A stretch of DNA of 11,983 bases from Clostridia bacterium (GCA_017626655.1 JAGAIH010000066.1:1-11983), one strand, 5' to 3'; counted from the first letter of the stretch, positions 1 to 7,045 are shown. Notes: generated by a model not told the origin, from the letters alone. Numbers and translations are program-made.

Positions 1-431
1 CCATCATCGGTAAGATCGTGGCCAGCGGCCACAAGTTCATGTACCACAACCACCACATGGAGTTCGCCCGCTTCGGCGGTAAGACCTTCATCGACCTGCT
101 GTGCGAGACCTTCACCCCCGAGGAGTGCGGCGTGACCCTGGACACCTACTGGGTCCAGGCGGGCGGCGGCGATCCCGCATGGTGGCTCCGCGCCCTGGAC
201 GGCCGTGTCAACTGCGTCCACTTCAAGGACATGGTCTTCTCCCCCGAGGACAAGGCCGTCCGTATGGCCGCCATCGGCGAGGGCAACATGAACTACCCCG
301 AGATCCTCAAGGCCTGCGACGACGCCCACGTGGAGTACGGCTTCGTGGAGCAGGACAACTGCTACGGCGAGGATCCCTTCCTGTGCCTCAAGAGAAGCTA
401 CGAGTATCTGACCGCGCAGGGACTTGAGTAA
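1..431 (+). CDS. Sugar phosphate isomerase/epimerase, TIM-barrel family (5'-truncated)
   Basis: The reading frame is open from position 3 to the TAA at 429-431, so the gene starts upstream of the window and only its C-terminal 142 or so residues are visible. They match the xylose-isomerase-like TIM-barrel family (sugar phosphate isomerases/epimerases, inosose dehydratase and hydroxypyruvate isomerase relatives). The motif YHNHHMEF is typical of a central strand. LDTYWVQAGGGDP supplies the usual metal-binding Asp. CVHFKDM supplies a conserved His and Asp, and GEGNMNYPEIL and GFVEQDN supply the late Glu residues. Known members interconvert or dehydrate sugars and polyols in the cytoplasm using a divalent metal. 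The substrate cannot be read from the sequence. The next gene is an esterase and a Gfo/Idh/MocA oxidoreductase follows, a frequent partner of this family. An internal GTG at 18 should not be taken as the start, because coding continues upstream of it. Confidence 0.88.
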   Translation, partial: IIGKIVASGHKFMYHNHHMEFARFGGKTFIDLLCETFTPEECGVTLDTYWVQAGGGDPAWWLRALDGRVNCVHFKDMVFSPEDKAVRMAAIGEGNMNYPEILKACDDAHVEYGFVEQDNCYGEDPFLCLKRSYEYLTAQGLE

Positions 432-432
432 A

Positions 433-491
433 GATACAGAGATACGAGATACGCGCCGAGCAAGCTCGGCCGATACAAGATACAAAGATAC
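433..491. repeat. Six GATAC repeats flanking a small hairpin
   Basis: GATAC occurs six times, at 433, 441, 448, 472, 479 and 487. Three copies lie on each side of a perfect hairpin with arms GCCGAG (455-460) and CTCGGC (465-470) and loop CAAG. The steps are 8, 7, 24, 7 and 8 bases, so the block is nearly symmetrical about the hairpin. It begins one base after the stop codon of the isomerase and ends about 40 bases before the next start codon. Its function is unknown. It may be a genome-wide intergenic repeat or an mRNA processing or binding element between two co-transcribed genes. Confidence 0.7.
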
Positions 492-532
492 AAAGTATTT
501 CCTTGCTACCCTACATGAGAAAGGAGTCCCCC

Positions 533-1567
533 ATGCTCCAAGATATCCTGAACCAAAGAAGCCTCCCCGCCCTCCTCTCCCGCGCCGAGATGCTGGAGAT
601 CCTCCAGCGCGAGGAATACGGCTACCTCCCCGAAAAGCCCGAGGCCATCTCGTGGCAGGTGCAGAACGACTGCATCCCCTCCTTCTGCGCGGGGAAGGTC
701 ACCTCTCAGCGGGTGGAGCTGACCGTAACCATAAGAGGGAAGGACTTCACCTTCCCCTTCATCGCCGTCATCCCCCGCGGTGACGGCCCCTACCCCTTCT
801 TCATCCACATCAACTTCCGCCCCGATGTCCCCGACCGCTACATGCCCACCGAGGAGATCACGGATCACGGCTTTGCGGTCCTGTCCTTCTGCTATAATGA
901 CGTGACCACCGATAACGGTGACTTCACGAACGGCCTGGCGGGTATCCTCTACCCCGACGGTAAGCGCGGCCCCGCCGACCCCGGTAAGATCGCCCTGTGG
1001 GCGTGGGCGGCACAGCGCGTGCTGGATTACGCCGAACAGGAGCCCCGCCTGGACATGACCCGCGCCATGGTCTGCGGCCACTCCCGCCTGGGCAAGACCG
1101 CCCTCTTCTGCGGTGCCACCGACGAGCGCTTCTTCCTCGCCCACTCCAACAACTCGGGCTGTAGCGGCGCCGCCGTCACCCGTGACAAGGTGGGTGAGCG
1201 GGTAGAGCAGATCACCCGCAATTTCCCCTACTGGTTCTGCGAGAACTACAAGAAGTATATCGGCAAGGAAGGCGAAATGCCCTTCGACCAGCACTACCTC
1301 ATCGCCTCCATCGCCCCCCGCTACACCTACGTGGCCTCGGCGCTGGAGGACTCCTGGGCTGACCCCGACTCCGAGATGCTTTCCTGCGTGGCCGCCTCCC
1401 CCGCCTACGAGGCCCACGGCATGAAGGGCCTGGTCTGCGAGGACAGGCTCCCCGAGGCCGGCGACGAGTACCACGAGGGAAGCATCGGCTACCACCTCCG
1501 GGAGGGACTTCACTACTTCGGGCGGGAGGACTGGCTGAGGCTGATGAAGTTCGTGAAGGGAAAGTAA
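533..1567 (+). CDS. CE15-like alpha/beta-hydrolase (glucuronoyl or acetyl esterase type), cytoplasmic
   Basis: The product is 344 residues. The ATG at 533 is chosen because AAGGAG (521-526) lies six bases upstream; a TTG at 503 would add ten residues but has no comparable site. The nucleophile elbow is CGHSRLGKTAL with Ser184, followed by ATDERFFLAHSNNSGCSGAAVTR, FPYWFCENY, FDQHYLIASIAPRYTYVAS and GYHLREGLHYF. That order fits bacterial carbohydrate esterase family 15 and its acetyl-xylan-esterase-annotated relatives. CE15 enzymes cleave esters of 4-O-methyl-glucuronate, linking xylan to lignin. The family's usual acid in the NESG loop is Asn207 here. An alternative acid may be Asp273 or Asp277 in the LEDSWADP segment, with His321 or His327 as the base. 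There is no signal peptide, so the enzyme should be cytoplasmic and act on imported oligosaccharides or on another ester. The family call is fairly sure; the substrate is not. Confidence 0.77.
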   Translation: MLQDILNQRSLPALLSRAEMLEILQREEYGYLPEKPEAISWQVQNDCIPSFCAGKVTSQRVELTVTIRGKDFTFPFIAVIPRGDGPYPFFIHINFRPDVPDRYMPTEEITDHGFAVLSFCYNDVTTDNGDFTNGLAGILYPDGKRGPADPGKIALWAWAAQRVLDYAEQEPRLDMTRAMVCGHSRLGKTALFCGATDERFFLAHSNNSGCSGAAVTRDKVGERVEQITRNFPYWFCENYKKYIGKEGEMPFDQHYLIASIAPRYTYVASALEDSWADPDSEMLSCVAASPAYEAHGMKGLVCEDRLPEAGDEYHEGSIGYHLREGLHYFGREDWLRLMKFVKGK

Positions 1568-1572
1568 TTGAA

Positions 1573-1805
1573 AAATTGCAGTTTATCGGGCTGTTGGGCA
1601 TGATGGCTCGTCTACCAATAATCCATTGTAGGGAGCGATGCCCTCGTCGCTCCTCGACCTGACAATTGCCTTTATCTGTTGTCAGATATGTGTTTTTTAC
1701 CTTTACACCGAAACATATTGGTATGTTTTATGTGGCGGAGCGACGAGGGCGTCGCTCCCTACAGGAGTTTGTTCCAACTGAAACATCCGGAAAACCCCGA
1801 ATTTG
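1573..1805. repeat. Inverted-repeat element A, between the esterase and oxidoreductase genes
   Basis: The outer ends are AAATTGCAGTTTATCGG (1573-1589) and, inverted, CCGGAAAACCCCGAATTTG (1787-1805); both resemble the ends of the elements at 6728-7045 and 11518-11767. Inside lies an inverted pair of 27-bp arms, 1627-1653 and 1737-1763, which differ at one base. Each arm is itself a hairpin. The right arm has perfect 9-bp stems GGAGCGACG and CGTCGCTCC around AGGG. The left has GGAGCGATG and CGTCGCTCC around CCCT, with one G-T pair. A further perfect hairpin lies between them (AAACATA 1711-1717, TATGTTT 1722-1728). No transposase or clear target duplication is seen. It fills most of the 288-base gap between the two genes, in which I found no convincing promoter. 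Confidence 0.65.
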
Positions 1806-1855
1806 AAACAGAATTTATTTTACACACACCACACATAAGAAAGGAACTCACCATC

Positions 1856-3055
1856 ATGAAAAAAGTCAGACTCGGTATCCTCGGCATGGGCAACATGGGC
1901 TCCGGCCATCTGGAGAACGTCCTGAACGACAAGTGTCCCGAGGTCGAGATCACCGCCGTGTGCGATCTCAACCCCGCCCGTCTGGAGTTCGCCCTGGGCC
2001 GCCTGGAGGCCCACCGCGCCGCCAAGCCCGATAACGGCTACCCCGACATTGCCACCTTCGCAGACGGCGACGAGATGTTCGCCTCGGGCCTTATCGACGC
2101 CGTTATCATCGCCATCCCCCACTACGGCCACCCCGACTACGCCATCAAGGCCATGAAGGCAGGACTCCACGTCATGTGTGAGAAGCCTGCGGGTGTCTAC
2201 ACCCTCCAGGTCCGCGAGATGATGGCCGAGGCGGACAAGCACCCCGAGCTGAAGTTCGGTATGATGTTCAACCAGAGAACCAACCACATCTACCGCAAGG
2301 TCAAGGAGATCATGGATTCGGGTGAGCTGGGTGCCATCAGGCGTACCTCCTGGATCATCACCAACTGGTACCGCCCCCAGGCCTACTACGATTCGGGCGC
2401 CTGGCGCGCTACCTGGTCGGGCGAGGGCGGCGGCGTTCTGCTGAACCAGTGCCCCCACAACCTGGACCTCTTCCAGTGGATCTGCGGTATGCCCAAGGTT
2501 GTAGACGCCAAGATGCACTTCGGTAAGTGGCACGACATCGAGGTGGAGGACGACGTGACCGTCTATTTCGAGTACGAGAACGGCGCGACGGGTACCTTCA
2601 TCACCACCACGGGCGACGCCCCCGGCACCAACCGCCTGGAGATCGTCTGCGAGGGTGGTACCATCATCACCGACGGCGGCTCCATCACCTTCATCAAGCT
2701 GGACACCCCCGAGCCCGAGTTCTCGGCTACCAATAAGACCGCCTTCGCCGCTCCCCGCTGTCAGCGGGTAGCCGTGGAGACCGACGGCCAGAACCCCCAG
2801 CATATCGGTGTTCTGAACGCCTTCGCTGGGGCCATCCTCCGCGACGAGCCCCTGGTGGCCGACGGCCGCGAGGGCATTAACGGCCTGCTCATGTCCAACG
2901 CCATGCACCTCTCCGCCTGGACGGGCAAGCCCGTGACCCTGCCCTTCGACGAGGAGCAGTACCGCGACCTGCTCTTCGAGCACGTCAAGACCTCCCGCCG
3001 CAAGGAGGGCATTGAGTCGGTGTTCTCTTCTACCGAGGGTACCTACAATTCCTGA
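1856..3055 (+). CDS. Gfo/Idh/MocA family NAD(P)-dependent oxidoreductase
   Basis: The product is 399 residues. The ATG at 1856 is preceded by AGAAAGGAA (about 1838-1846); the frame is open further upstream but there it runs through the repeat element, so the longer version is unlikely. The N-terminal Rossmann fold begins at residue 4 with GILGMGNMG (Gly10, Gly12, Gly15). Asp37 at the end of the second strand suggests NAD over NADP. The family signature CEKPAG is at residues 108-113, with Lys110 contacting cofactor and substrate. The C-terminal domain carries NQCPHNLDLFQWICG, where His201 and Asp204 are the usual catalytic or substrate-binding positions. Members oxidise or reduce sugars, inositols or sugar acids in the cytoplasm. 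Together with the upstream isomerase it fits a small sugar-conversion pathway. The exact substrate is unknown. Length and motifs look intact. Confidence 0.92.
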   Translation: MKKVRLGILGMGNMGSGHLENVLNDKCPEVEITAVCDLNPARLEFALGRLEAHRAAKPDNGYPDIATFADGDEMFASGLIDAVIIAIPHYGHPDYAIKAMKAGLHVMCEKPAGVYTLQVREMMAEADKHPELKFGMMFNQRTNHIYRKVKEIMDSGELGAIRRTSWIITNWYRPQAYYDSGAWRATWSGEGGGVLLNQCPHNLDLFQWICGMPKVVDAKMHFGKWHDIEVEDDVTVYFEYENGATGTFITTTGDAPGTNRLEIVCEGGTIITDGGSITFIKLDTPEPEFSATNKTAFAAPRCQRVAVETDGQNPQHIGVLNAFAGAILRDEPLVADGREGINGLLMSNAMHLSAWTGKPVTLPFDEEQYRDLLFEHVKTSRRKEGIESVFSSTEGTYNS

Positions 3056-3098
3056 TCCCAAGCCTTAAGCCGACTTCCGTTTTTGGGGGTCAGCTTGT

Positions 3099-3143
3099 AA
3101 ATTGAGGTTTATCGGTGTCTTCACGCCCGATAAATCTGGATTT
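3099..3143. repeat. Inverted-repeat element B, minimal form
   Basis: Arms AAATTGAGGTTTATCGG (3099-3115) and CCGATAAATCTGGATTT (3127-3143) are inverted around an 11-base loop. They pair along 17 positions with two G-T pairs and one mismatch. The arm sequence is the same end motif that bounds the longer elements at 1573-1805, 6728-7045 and 11518-11767, but here nothing is inserted between the ends. It sits between two convergent genes. It could be a remnant of an excised element or a simple mRNA 3'-end hairpin. Confidence 0.6.
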
Positions 3144-3160
3144 CTTTCCGGGCAAACCAA

Positions 3161-3194
3161 AAAGACGGCCTACCCCAAACGGTAAGCCGTCTTT
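3161..3194 (-). terminator. Rho-independent terminator, probably bidirectional
   Basis: Stem AAAGACGGC (3161-3169) pairs perfectly with GCCGTCTTT (3186-3194). An inner TACC/GGTA pairing closes the loop to six bases. Read on the minus strand it lies 15 bases past the lipoprotein stop codon and ends in a run of T. On the plus strand it is followed by a T-rich stretch (CTTTT), so it may also end transcripts from the oxidoreductase gene. Confidence 0.85.
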
Positions 3195-3208
3195 CTTTTG
3201 CTATCGGA

Positions 3209-4024
3209 TCAGCTGGCGTGCTCGGCCTTGAAGTCGGTGTAGGACACGCCGGGGACCTCACAGCGGATGCCGTAGCGGATACCCTCCTCGATGAAGTTCC
3301 AATCGTAGTAGCCGATGAGCCACTCGCCGTTGGCGTAGCAGTCGATACCGCCCTCGCCGTCGAACTCCACCATGAGGGTGACCTCGTCACCGTGCCGGTA
3401 GCCGGGGATGGGGGCGTTGGTGATCATCAGCTCGGTCCAGGCCTGGCCGTTGAAGGAGGCCTTGGCCAGGTAGAGGTGGCAGATGTCCGAGACGAAGAGG
3501 AAGTAGTAGGCGGGGCCGTCCTCCCAGAAGTAGTACTGCTTGTAGACGTCCTTCTCCATGCCGAAGATGATGCCGTTGTCGTTGACGTCGCCGGCGGTGG
3601 CGGTGAAGGTGGCGGTGATCATACCGGCCTTCATGGTATCGTTGGTGACGATGAACATATTGTTCTCTTCCTCGGAGTAGGCGTCGCCGTCCTCGAAGTT
3701 GAACTTACCCGAGGCATGGTAGCCCTCCAGCTGCTTGTCGCCGCAGAAGCCCATGGGCATGAGCTCGGGCTCGTAGGGGACGTCCGGGTCCTCCTCAACG
3801 GTCTCCTCGGGCTGGGTCTCCTCGGGAATGGTGATCTCGGGCTCCTCGGTGGGGGCCTCGGTGGTGACCTCCTCAGTGGGGGTCTCGGTGGGGGCCTCGG
3901 TGGGGGCTTCGGTAGCTACGGTGGTGTCAGGGGTGGTATCGGTGGTGGGGTCACGGCTGTCGCAGGCGGTGAACGCGGCGGTCAGCATGAGCGCGGCCAG
4001 GATGATGGCCAGGGTCCTTTTCAT
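3209..4024 (-). CDS. Surface lipoprotein with TEAP-repeat linker and concanavalin-like domain
   Basis: The product is 271 residues. The start at 4024 gives MKRTLAIILAALMLTAAFTAC, a lipoprotein signal peptide with Cys21 as the lipidated residue, and is preceded on the minus strand by GAAAGGAG seven bases away. An in-frame ATG at 4048 would put eight polar residues before the signal and is not preferred. Residues 22-88 form a low-complexity Thr/Glu/Pro linker with TEAPTEAPTETPTEE-type repeats that would hold the domain away from the membrane. Residues 90-271 look like a laminin-G/concanavalin-like beta-sandwich (DUF1080-like), with segments such as NGIIFGMEKD, YYFLFVSD, VTLMVEFDGEGGIDCYANGEWL and SYTDFKAEHAS. 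It shares this pattern with the end of the divergent GH43 lipoprotein, so a role in binding the same glycan is plausible. No catalytic motif is visible. It has its own promoter and terminator. Confidence 0.83.
   Translation of the reverse strand: MKRTLAIILAALMLTAAFTACDSRDPTTDTTPDTTVATEAPTEAPTETPTEEVTTEAPTEEPEITIPEETQPEETVEEDPDVPYEPELMPMGFCGDKQLEGYHASGKFNFEDGDAYSEEENNMFIVTNDTMKAGMITATFTATAGDVNDNGIIFGMEKDVYKQYYFWEDGPAYYFLFVSDICHLYLAKASFNGQAWTELMITNAPIPGYRHGDEVTLMVEFDGEGGIDCYANGEWLIGYYDWNFIEEGIRYGIRCEVPGVSYTDFKAEHAS
3839..3913 (-). repeat. Imperfect 12-bp repeats coding for the TEAP linker
   Basis: On the minus strand this stretch encodes TEAP, TEAP, TETP, TEEV, TTEAP and TEEP in sequence, written mostly with ACC GAG GCC CCC codons. 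This makes an imperfect 12-base tandem repeat inside the lipoprotein gene. Such linkers can gain or lose units, so length variation between strains would be expected. Confidence 0.7.
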
Positions 4025-4074
4025 GATGATGCTCCTTTCTGTGGTCATGGGCTTTTCCCGGGAATTACCTATAC

Positions 4075-4103
4075 ATTATACCACATGACCATGGTCCTGT
4101 CAA
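4075..4103 (-). promoter_or_regulatory. Sigma-A-type promoter of the lipoprotein gene
   Basis: On the minus strand a perfect -35 TTGACA (4103-4098) and a perfect -10 TATAAT (4080-4075) are separated by exactly 17 bases, about 50 bases upstream of the start codon. The spacer contains the perfect 10-bp palindrome GACCATGGTC (4087-4096), and a second one, TTCCCGGGAA (4055-4064), lies just downstream of the -10. Either could be an operator. Confidence 0.88.
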
Positions 4104-4122
4104 TCTTTTTTGGGCAATCCTA

Positions 4123-4151
4123 TTGCATTCATGGGTGTTTTGTGATAAAAT
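4123..4151 (+). promoter_or_regulatory. Promoter of the GH43 lipoprotein gene
   Basis: TTGCAT (4123-4128) and TAAAAT (4146-4151) are separated by 17 bases and lie about 30 bases upstream of the preferred start codon at 4183. The lipoprotein promoter on the other strand begins only 20 bases away, so the two genes share one divergent control region. Confidence 0.6.
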
Positions 4152-4182
4152 AATGTATGATTTCACCGAAAGGATGCCCTTT

Positions 4183-6669
4183 ATGCATAGAAAACTCTCG
4201 ATTCTTCTCTGTATCTCCCTTCTTTTGGGCGGGCTGACCGCTTGTCAGGATCCCCGCCCCCCCGTTGGGACGGAGGAGGATACCGCCGTCACGGAGGAGG
4301 TCACACAGACCGCGACCCTCCCCGATGAGACCCAAATGCCCGATCACACGGAGGAGCCTATGGAAGCCATCGAAACCTATCGGAACCCCCTCTTGACCTC
4401 TGACAGCGACAACGCTTGGCCCGGCTACGGCTTTGGCGATCCCTTCGTCATGCGGCATAACGGCGTCTACTACCTCTACGTCAGCACCAAGGACGGCTCG
4501 GTGGGGGTGCGGTGCTGGTCCTCCACGGACCTGGTGAACTGGAGCTTTGAGGGCTACTGCACCAACCAGCCCCAGACCAAGGGCGCCTACGCCCCCGAGG
4601 TCTACTACTACAACGGTTACTTCTACATGTACACCTCCCCCGCAGGCAACGGTCACTTCGTCCTGCGGAGCGAGCATCCCACCAAGGGCTTTGAGGTGGT
4701 GACCCCCAACCTGGGTATGTCCATCGACGGCTCGGTCTTCATCGACAACGACGGCAAGTGGTACTTCTACACCGCAGGCCACGGAGCCATGATGGCCTAC
4801 ACCATGACCTCCCCCACGACCTTCCGAAACGGTACAACTCTCCGTTTCATTTCGGTGAACGGCGCCTGGACCGAGGGGCCCATGGCGGTGTACCACGACA
4901 GCTACTACTACATGACCTACACGGGCAACCACGTGCTGAGTCCCTCCTACCGCATCCTCTACGGCTCGTCGGACAGCTCGCCCGTGCAGTTTGAATCAAA
5001 CTCCGCGCCTCTGCTGATCAATACCTCCTCCGAGGTCTTGGGCATCGGACACAGCTCCACCGTCAAGGGGCCGGATCTGGACAGCTACTACATCGTCTAC
5101 CACTCCCTGGTCAACAAGACCCCCAACAGGAGCATGAATATCGACCGCATCGTCTTCAACGGCGGGCGGATGTCGGTCATGGGACCCACCGTCACCGAGC
5201 AGCAGGTCCCCTCCATGCCGGATATCTACCATCACTTCGCCCCCGGCTCCTCCCTCAAGGGGTGGTCTCTTAAGGGCGGGCTGGCCTCGGGCAGCGGGCT
5301 GACCCTGTCGGAGGGCAGCGCCCTGATCGCCAAGACGGGCTTTGACGGGGACTTCACCGCCGAGTACAATGTCACCGAGATCGCCGAGGGCGGCAAGGCG
5401 GGGGCGCTGTTCGCCTACACCGATGAGGACAACTACGGCTCCTGTCTCTTCGATCCCGCCGCGCAAAAGGTGTCGATCACGGTGACGGTCAATGGAAAGG
5501 CCACGGTGACCGAGGTGGATACGGTGCGCTCCTTTGGGGAGGATACCCGCTTCGACTGCCTCCAGACTCTCCAGATCGAGCGATGCGGCAAGGACTACAC
5601 CTTCTATATGAACGACCGTCTCCTCTGCGTCATAGGTGACTGTCCTCTGACGGGCGGGGCCATCGGCTACACCGCCGTGGACGGCCAGGCCTCCTTCGGC
5701 TTCATCGGCGGTACGGGTGCCGTGGGCGGTCGTGGAGCGGCGGACGAGTACAAGTCGGTCTCCGAGCTGAACGGTCTGGTCCCCGCCAATACCTGTATGG
5801 AGGAGGAGATCGACTTCGTCACGGTGGAGAGCATGACCGCCGTCATGGCCGAGGCGGGGGACCGCTTCACCTACCGCATCCTGGCCACCTCCAAGGGAGC
5901 CTACGATCTCGGTCTCTTCTGCGCCGCCATGGGTGAGGGGGCTGTGGAGGTCCTGGTGGACGGCCGCTCGGCGGGGTCGGTGAGGCTGACCCGGCAGGGA
6001 GTCCTTGCTACCGAGGTGCTTCGCGGGATCGAGCTGGACAAGGGACAGCATCTGCTGACCCTGGCCGTGACCGAGGGGCAGACGGCTTTGGTTGAGATGA
6101 ATCTGCTCAAAGCCACGGCGGTCCCCCGGACGCCTCTGGATCTGACCTCCCCCGCCTACAGCGACGGGGATTGGACCTGTGCGAGTGGTTCCCTGGCCAC
6201 GGCCAGGGGGAGCATGACGGGCAAGCGGCTCTACGGCTCTCCGAACTGGGGCGACTACGCCGTGGAGGCCACAGTCACCCTGAAGAGCGGCTCCAACGGC
6301 GGTCTCCTGGTCCGCGCCACGAATCCCGGTGTGTCCAGCTTCCTGCATGATACCCCCACCGCGGGGGACTGCGAGTTCAGCACCGACTGGATACAGGGCT
6401 ACTACGTGGGCCTGTCCAAGGACGGTCTGGTCCTGGGCAAGCAGGCCTACGGCTGGCAGGAGCTGGAGTCCGTTTCGGCGGAGATCGGTCTCAATACTCC
6501 CCACGTCCTGCGGGTAGAGTGCCTTGGGGCGACCATTAAGATCTTCGTGGACGGCAATCTCTGCGTGGAGTACACCGACAACGAACCCTTCCTCCAAGGC
6601 ATGGTGGGCGCGCGAGCCTTCTTCTGCGGGATGGACGTGCGGAAGATCACTGTGGAGCCTTTGGGGTGA
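4183..6669 (+). CDS. GH43-family glycoside hydrolase lipoprotein (arabinofuranosidase/xylosidase type)
   Basis: The product is 828 residues. The ATG at 4183 lies eight bases after GAAAGGA and gives MHRKLSILLCISLLLGGLTAC, a lipoprotein signal with Cys21. A TTG at 4123 overlaps the -35 box, so it is not the start. A Thr/Glu-rich linker runs to about residue 65. Residues 66-340 form the five-bladed propeller of glycoside hydrolase family 43: catalytic base Asp86 in FGDPFV, pKa-tuning Asp182 in SIDGSVF, catalytic acid Glu231 in WTEGPM and conserved His290 in GIGHSS. Then follow a concanavalin-like domain (about 350-510), a CBM6/35-like sandwich (about 545-645) and a second concanavalin-like domain (about 655-828). 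GH43 enzymes release arabinose or xylose from arabinoxylan, arabinan or related glycans. It would be anchored outside the membrane. A terminator follows. The family is sure; the exact linkage cleaved is not readable. Confidence 0.93.
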   Translation: MHRKLSILLCISLLLGGLTACQDPRPPVGTEEDTAVTEEVTQTATLPDETQMPDHTEEPMEAIETYRNPLLTSDSDNAWPGYGFGDPFVMRHNGVYYLYVSTKDGSVGVRCWSSTDLVNWSFEGYCTNQPQTKGAYAPEVYYYNGYFYMYTSPAGNGHFVLRSEHPTKGFEVVTPNLGMSIDGSVFIDNDGKWYFYTAGHGAMMAYTMTSPTTFRNGTTLRFISVNGAWTEGPMAVYHDSYYYMTYTGNHVLSPSYRILYGSSDSSPVQFESNSAPLLINTSSEVLGIGHSSTVKGPDLDSYYIVYHSLVNKTPNRSMNIDRIVFNGGRMSVMGPTVTEQQVPSMPDIYHHFAPGSSLKGWSLKGGLASGSGLTLSEGSALIAKTGFDGDFTAEYNVTEIAEGGKAGALFAYTDEDNYGSCLFDPAAQKVSITVTVNGKATVTEVDTVRSFGEDTRFDCLQTLQIERCGKDYTFYMNDRLLCVIGDCPLTGGAIGYTAVDGQASFGFIGGTGAVGGRGAADEYKSVSELNGLVPANTCMEEEIDFVTVESMTAVMAEAGDRFTYRILATSKGAYDLGLFCAAMGEGAVEVLVDGRSAGSVRLTRQGVLATEVLRGIELDKGQHLLTLAVTEGQTALVEMNLLKATAVPRTPLDLTSPAYSDGDWTCASGSLATARGSMTGKRLYGSPNWGDYAVEATVTLKSGSNGGLLVRATNPGVSSFLHDTPTAGDCEFSTDWIQGYYVGLSKDGLVLGKQAYGWQELESVSAEIGLNTPHVLRVECLGATIKIFVDGNLCVEYTDNEPFLQGMVGARAFFCGMDVRKITVEPLG

Positions 6670-6692
6670 GGAATTTTTGCGGAATATTTTAG

Positions 6693-6727
6693 AACACCTC
6701 GCGGTCTTTGGGTCGCGGGGTGTTTTT
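6693..6727 (+). terminator. Rho-independent terminator of the GH43 gene
   Basis: An 11-bp stem (6693-6703 with 6714-6724) pairs AACACCTCGCG with CGCGGGGTGTT, with a single T-G pair. It closes a 10-base loop and runs into TTTTT. It lies 23 bases past the GH43 stop codon and directly abuts the inverted-repeat element starting at 6728. Confidence 0.9.
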
Positions 6728-7045
6728 CAAATTTGGGTTTGGCGGTGTGTTGACCGTTCCTTTGCCTTCTCCAGCGGAGAAGGGGGACCGCGAAGCGGTG
6801 GATGAGGAGAGCATTTGTAAGCAACTTACCGGGATTACAGTTACGCTCCTACAACCATGCGGATAGAAGTGTTAAAACAATTGATACAATTGCTTGTTTT
6901 TTGGGGGCCGAAATCCAAAAAGCGGTAGGAAAGTTAGCCACTCACCCAGAACGCTGGTTTTACAAGTGTTCTCCTCATCCACCGCTTCGCGGTCCCCCTT
7001 CCCCGCTGGGGAAGGCAGAGGAACGGACCGATAAACCCCAATTTG
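6728..7045. repeat. Inverted-repeat element C, MITE-like, 318 bp
   Basis: The ends are CAAATTTGGGTTTGGCGG at the left and, inverted, CCGATAAACCCCAATTTG at the right. Behind each end is a 65-base arm (6756-6820 and 6960-7024); the arms are inverted copies with 60 of 65 positions identical. Each arm carries two tandem hairpins. One is CTTCTCC-AGC-GGAGAAG in the left arm (6766-6782), matched by CTTCCCC and GGGGAAG around GCT in the right arm (6998-7014). The other is ACCGC-GAA-GCGGT in the left arm (6787-6799), matched in the right. The middle, about 140 bases, is unique and AT-richer, with no credible gene. No transposase and no clear target duplication are visible. It fills most of the 508-base gap between the GH43 and acyltransferase genes. 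Confidence 0.75.

Noticed and set aside
433..491. CRISPR array
   Set aside because: Repeats are five bases with 2-19-base gaps, far too short, and no cas genes are present.
506..1513. Long open frame on the minus strand opposite the esterase gene
   Set aside because: It is rich in Gly, Val, Ala, His and Asp with no family motif, as expected for the antisense of a GC-rich gene, and has no ribosome binding site.
1679..1855. Longer N terminus for the oxidoreductase
   Set aside because: The extra codons lie in the repeat element; the Rossmann motif begins four residues into the ATG at 1856, which has a good ribosome binding site.
1820..3061. Long minus-strand frame opposite the oxidoreductase gene
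   Set aside because: It mirrors the codon pattern of a well-supported gene and has low-complexity Gly/Val/His composition.
4123..4182. TTG start at 4123 for the GH43 gene
   Set aside because: It falls on the -35 box, and the lipoprotein signal begins properly at 4183.
4996..6597. 533-codon minus-strand frame opposite the GH43 gene
   Set aside because: The plus strand encodes clear GH43 and sandwich domains; the opposite frame has no recognisable domain.
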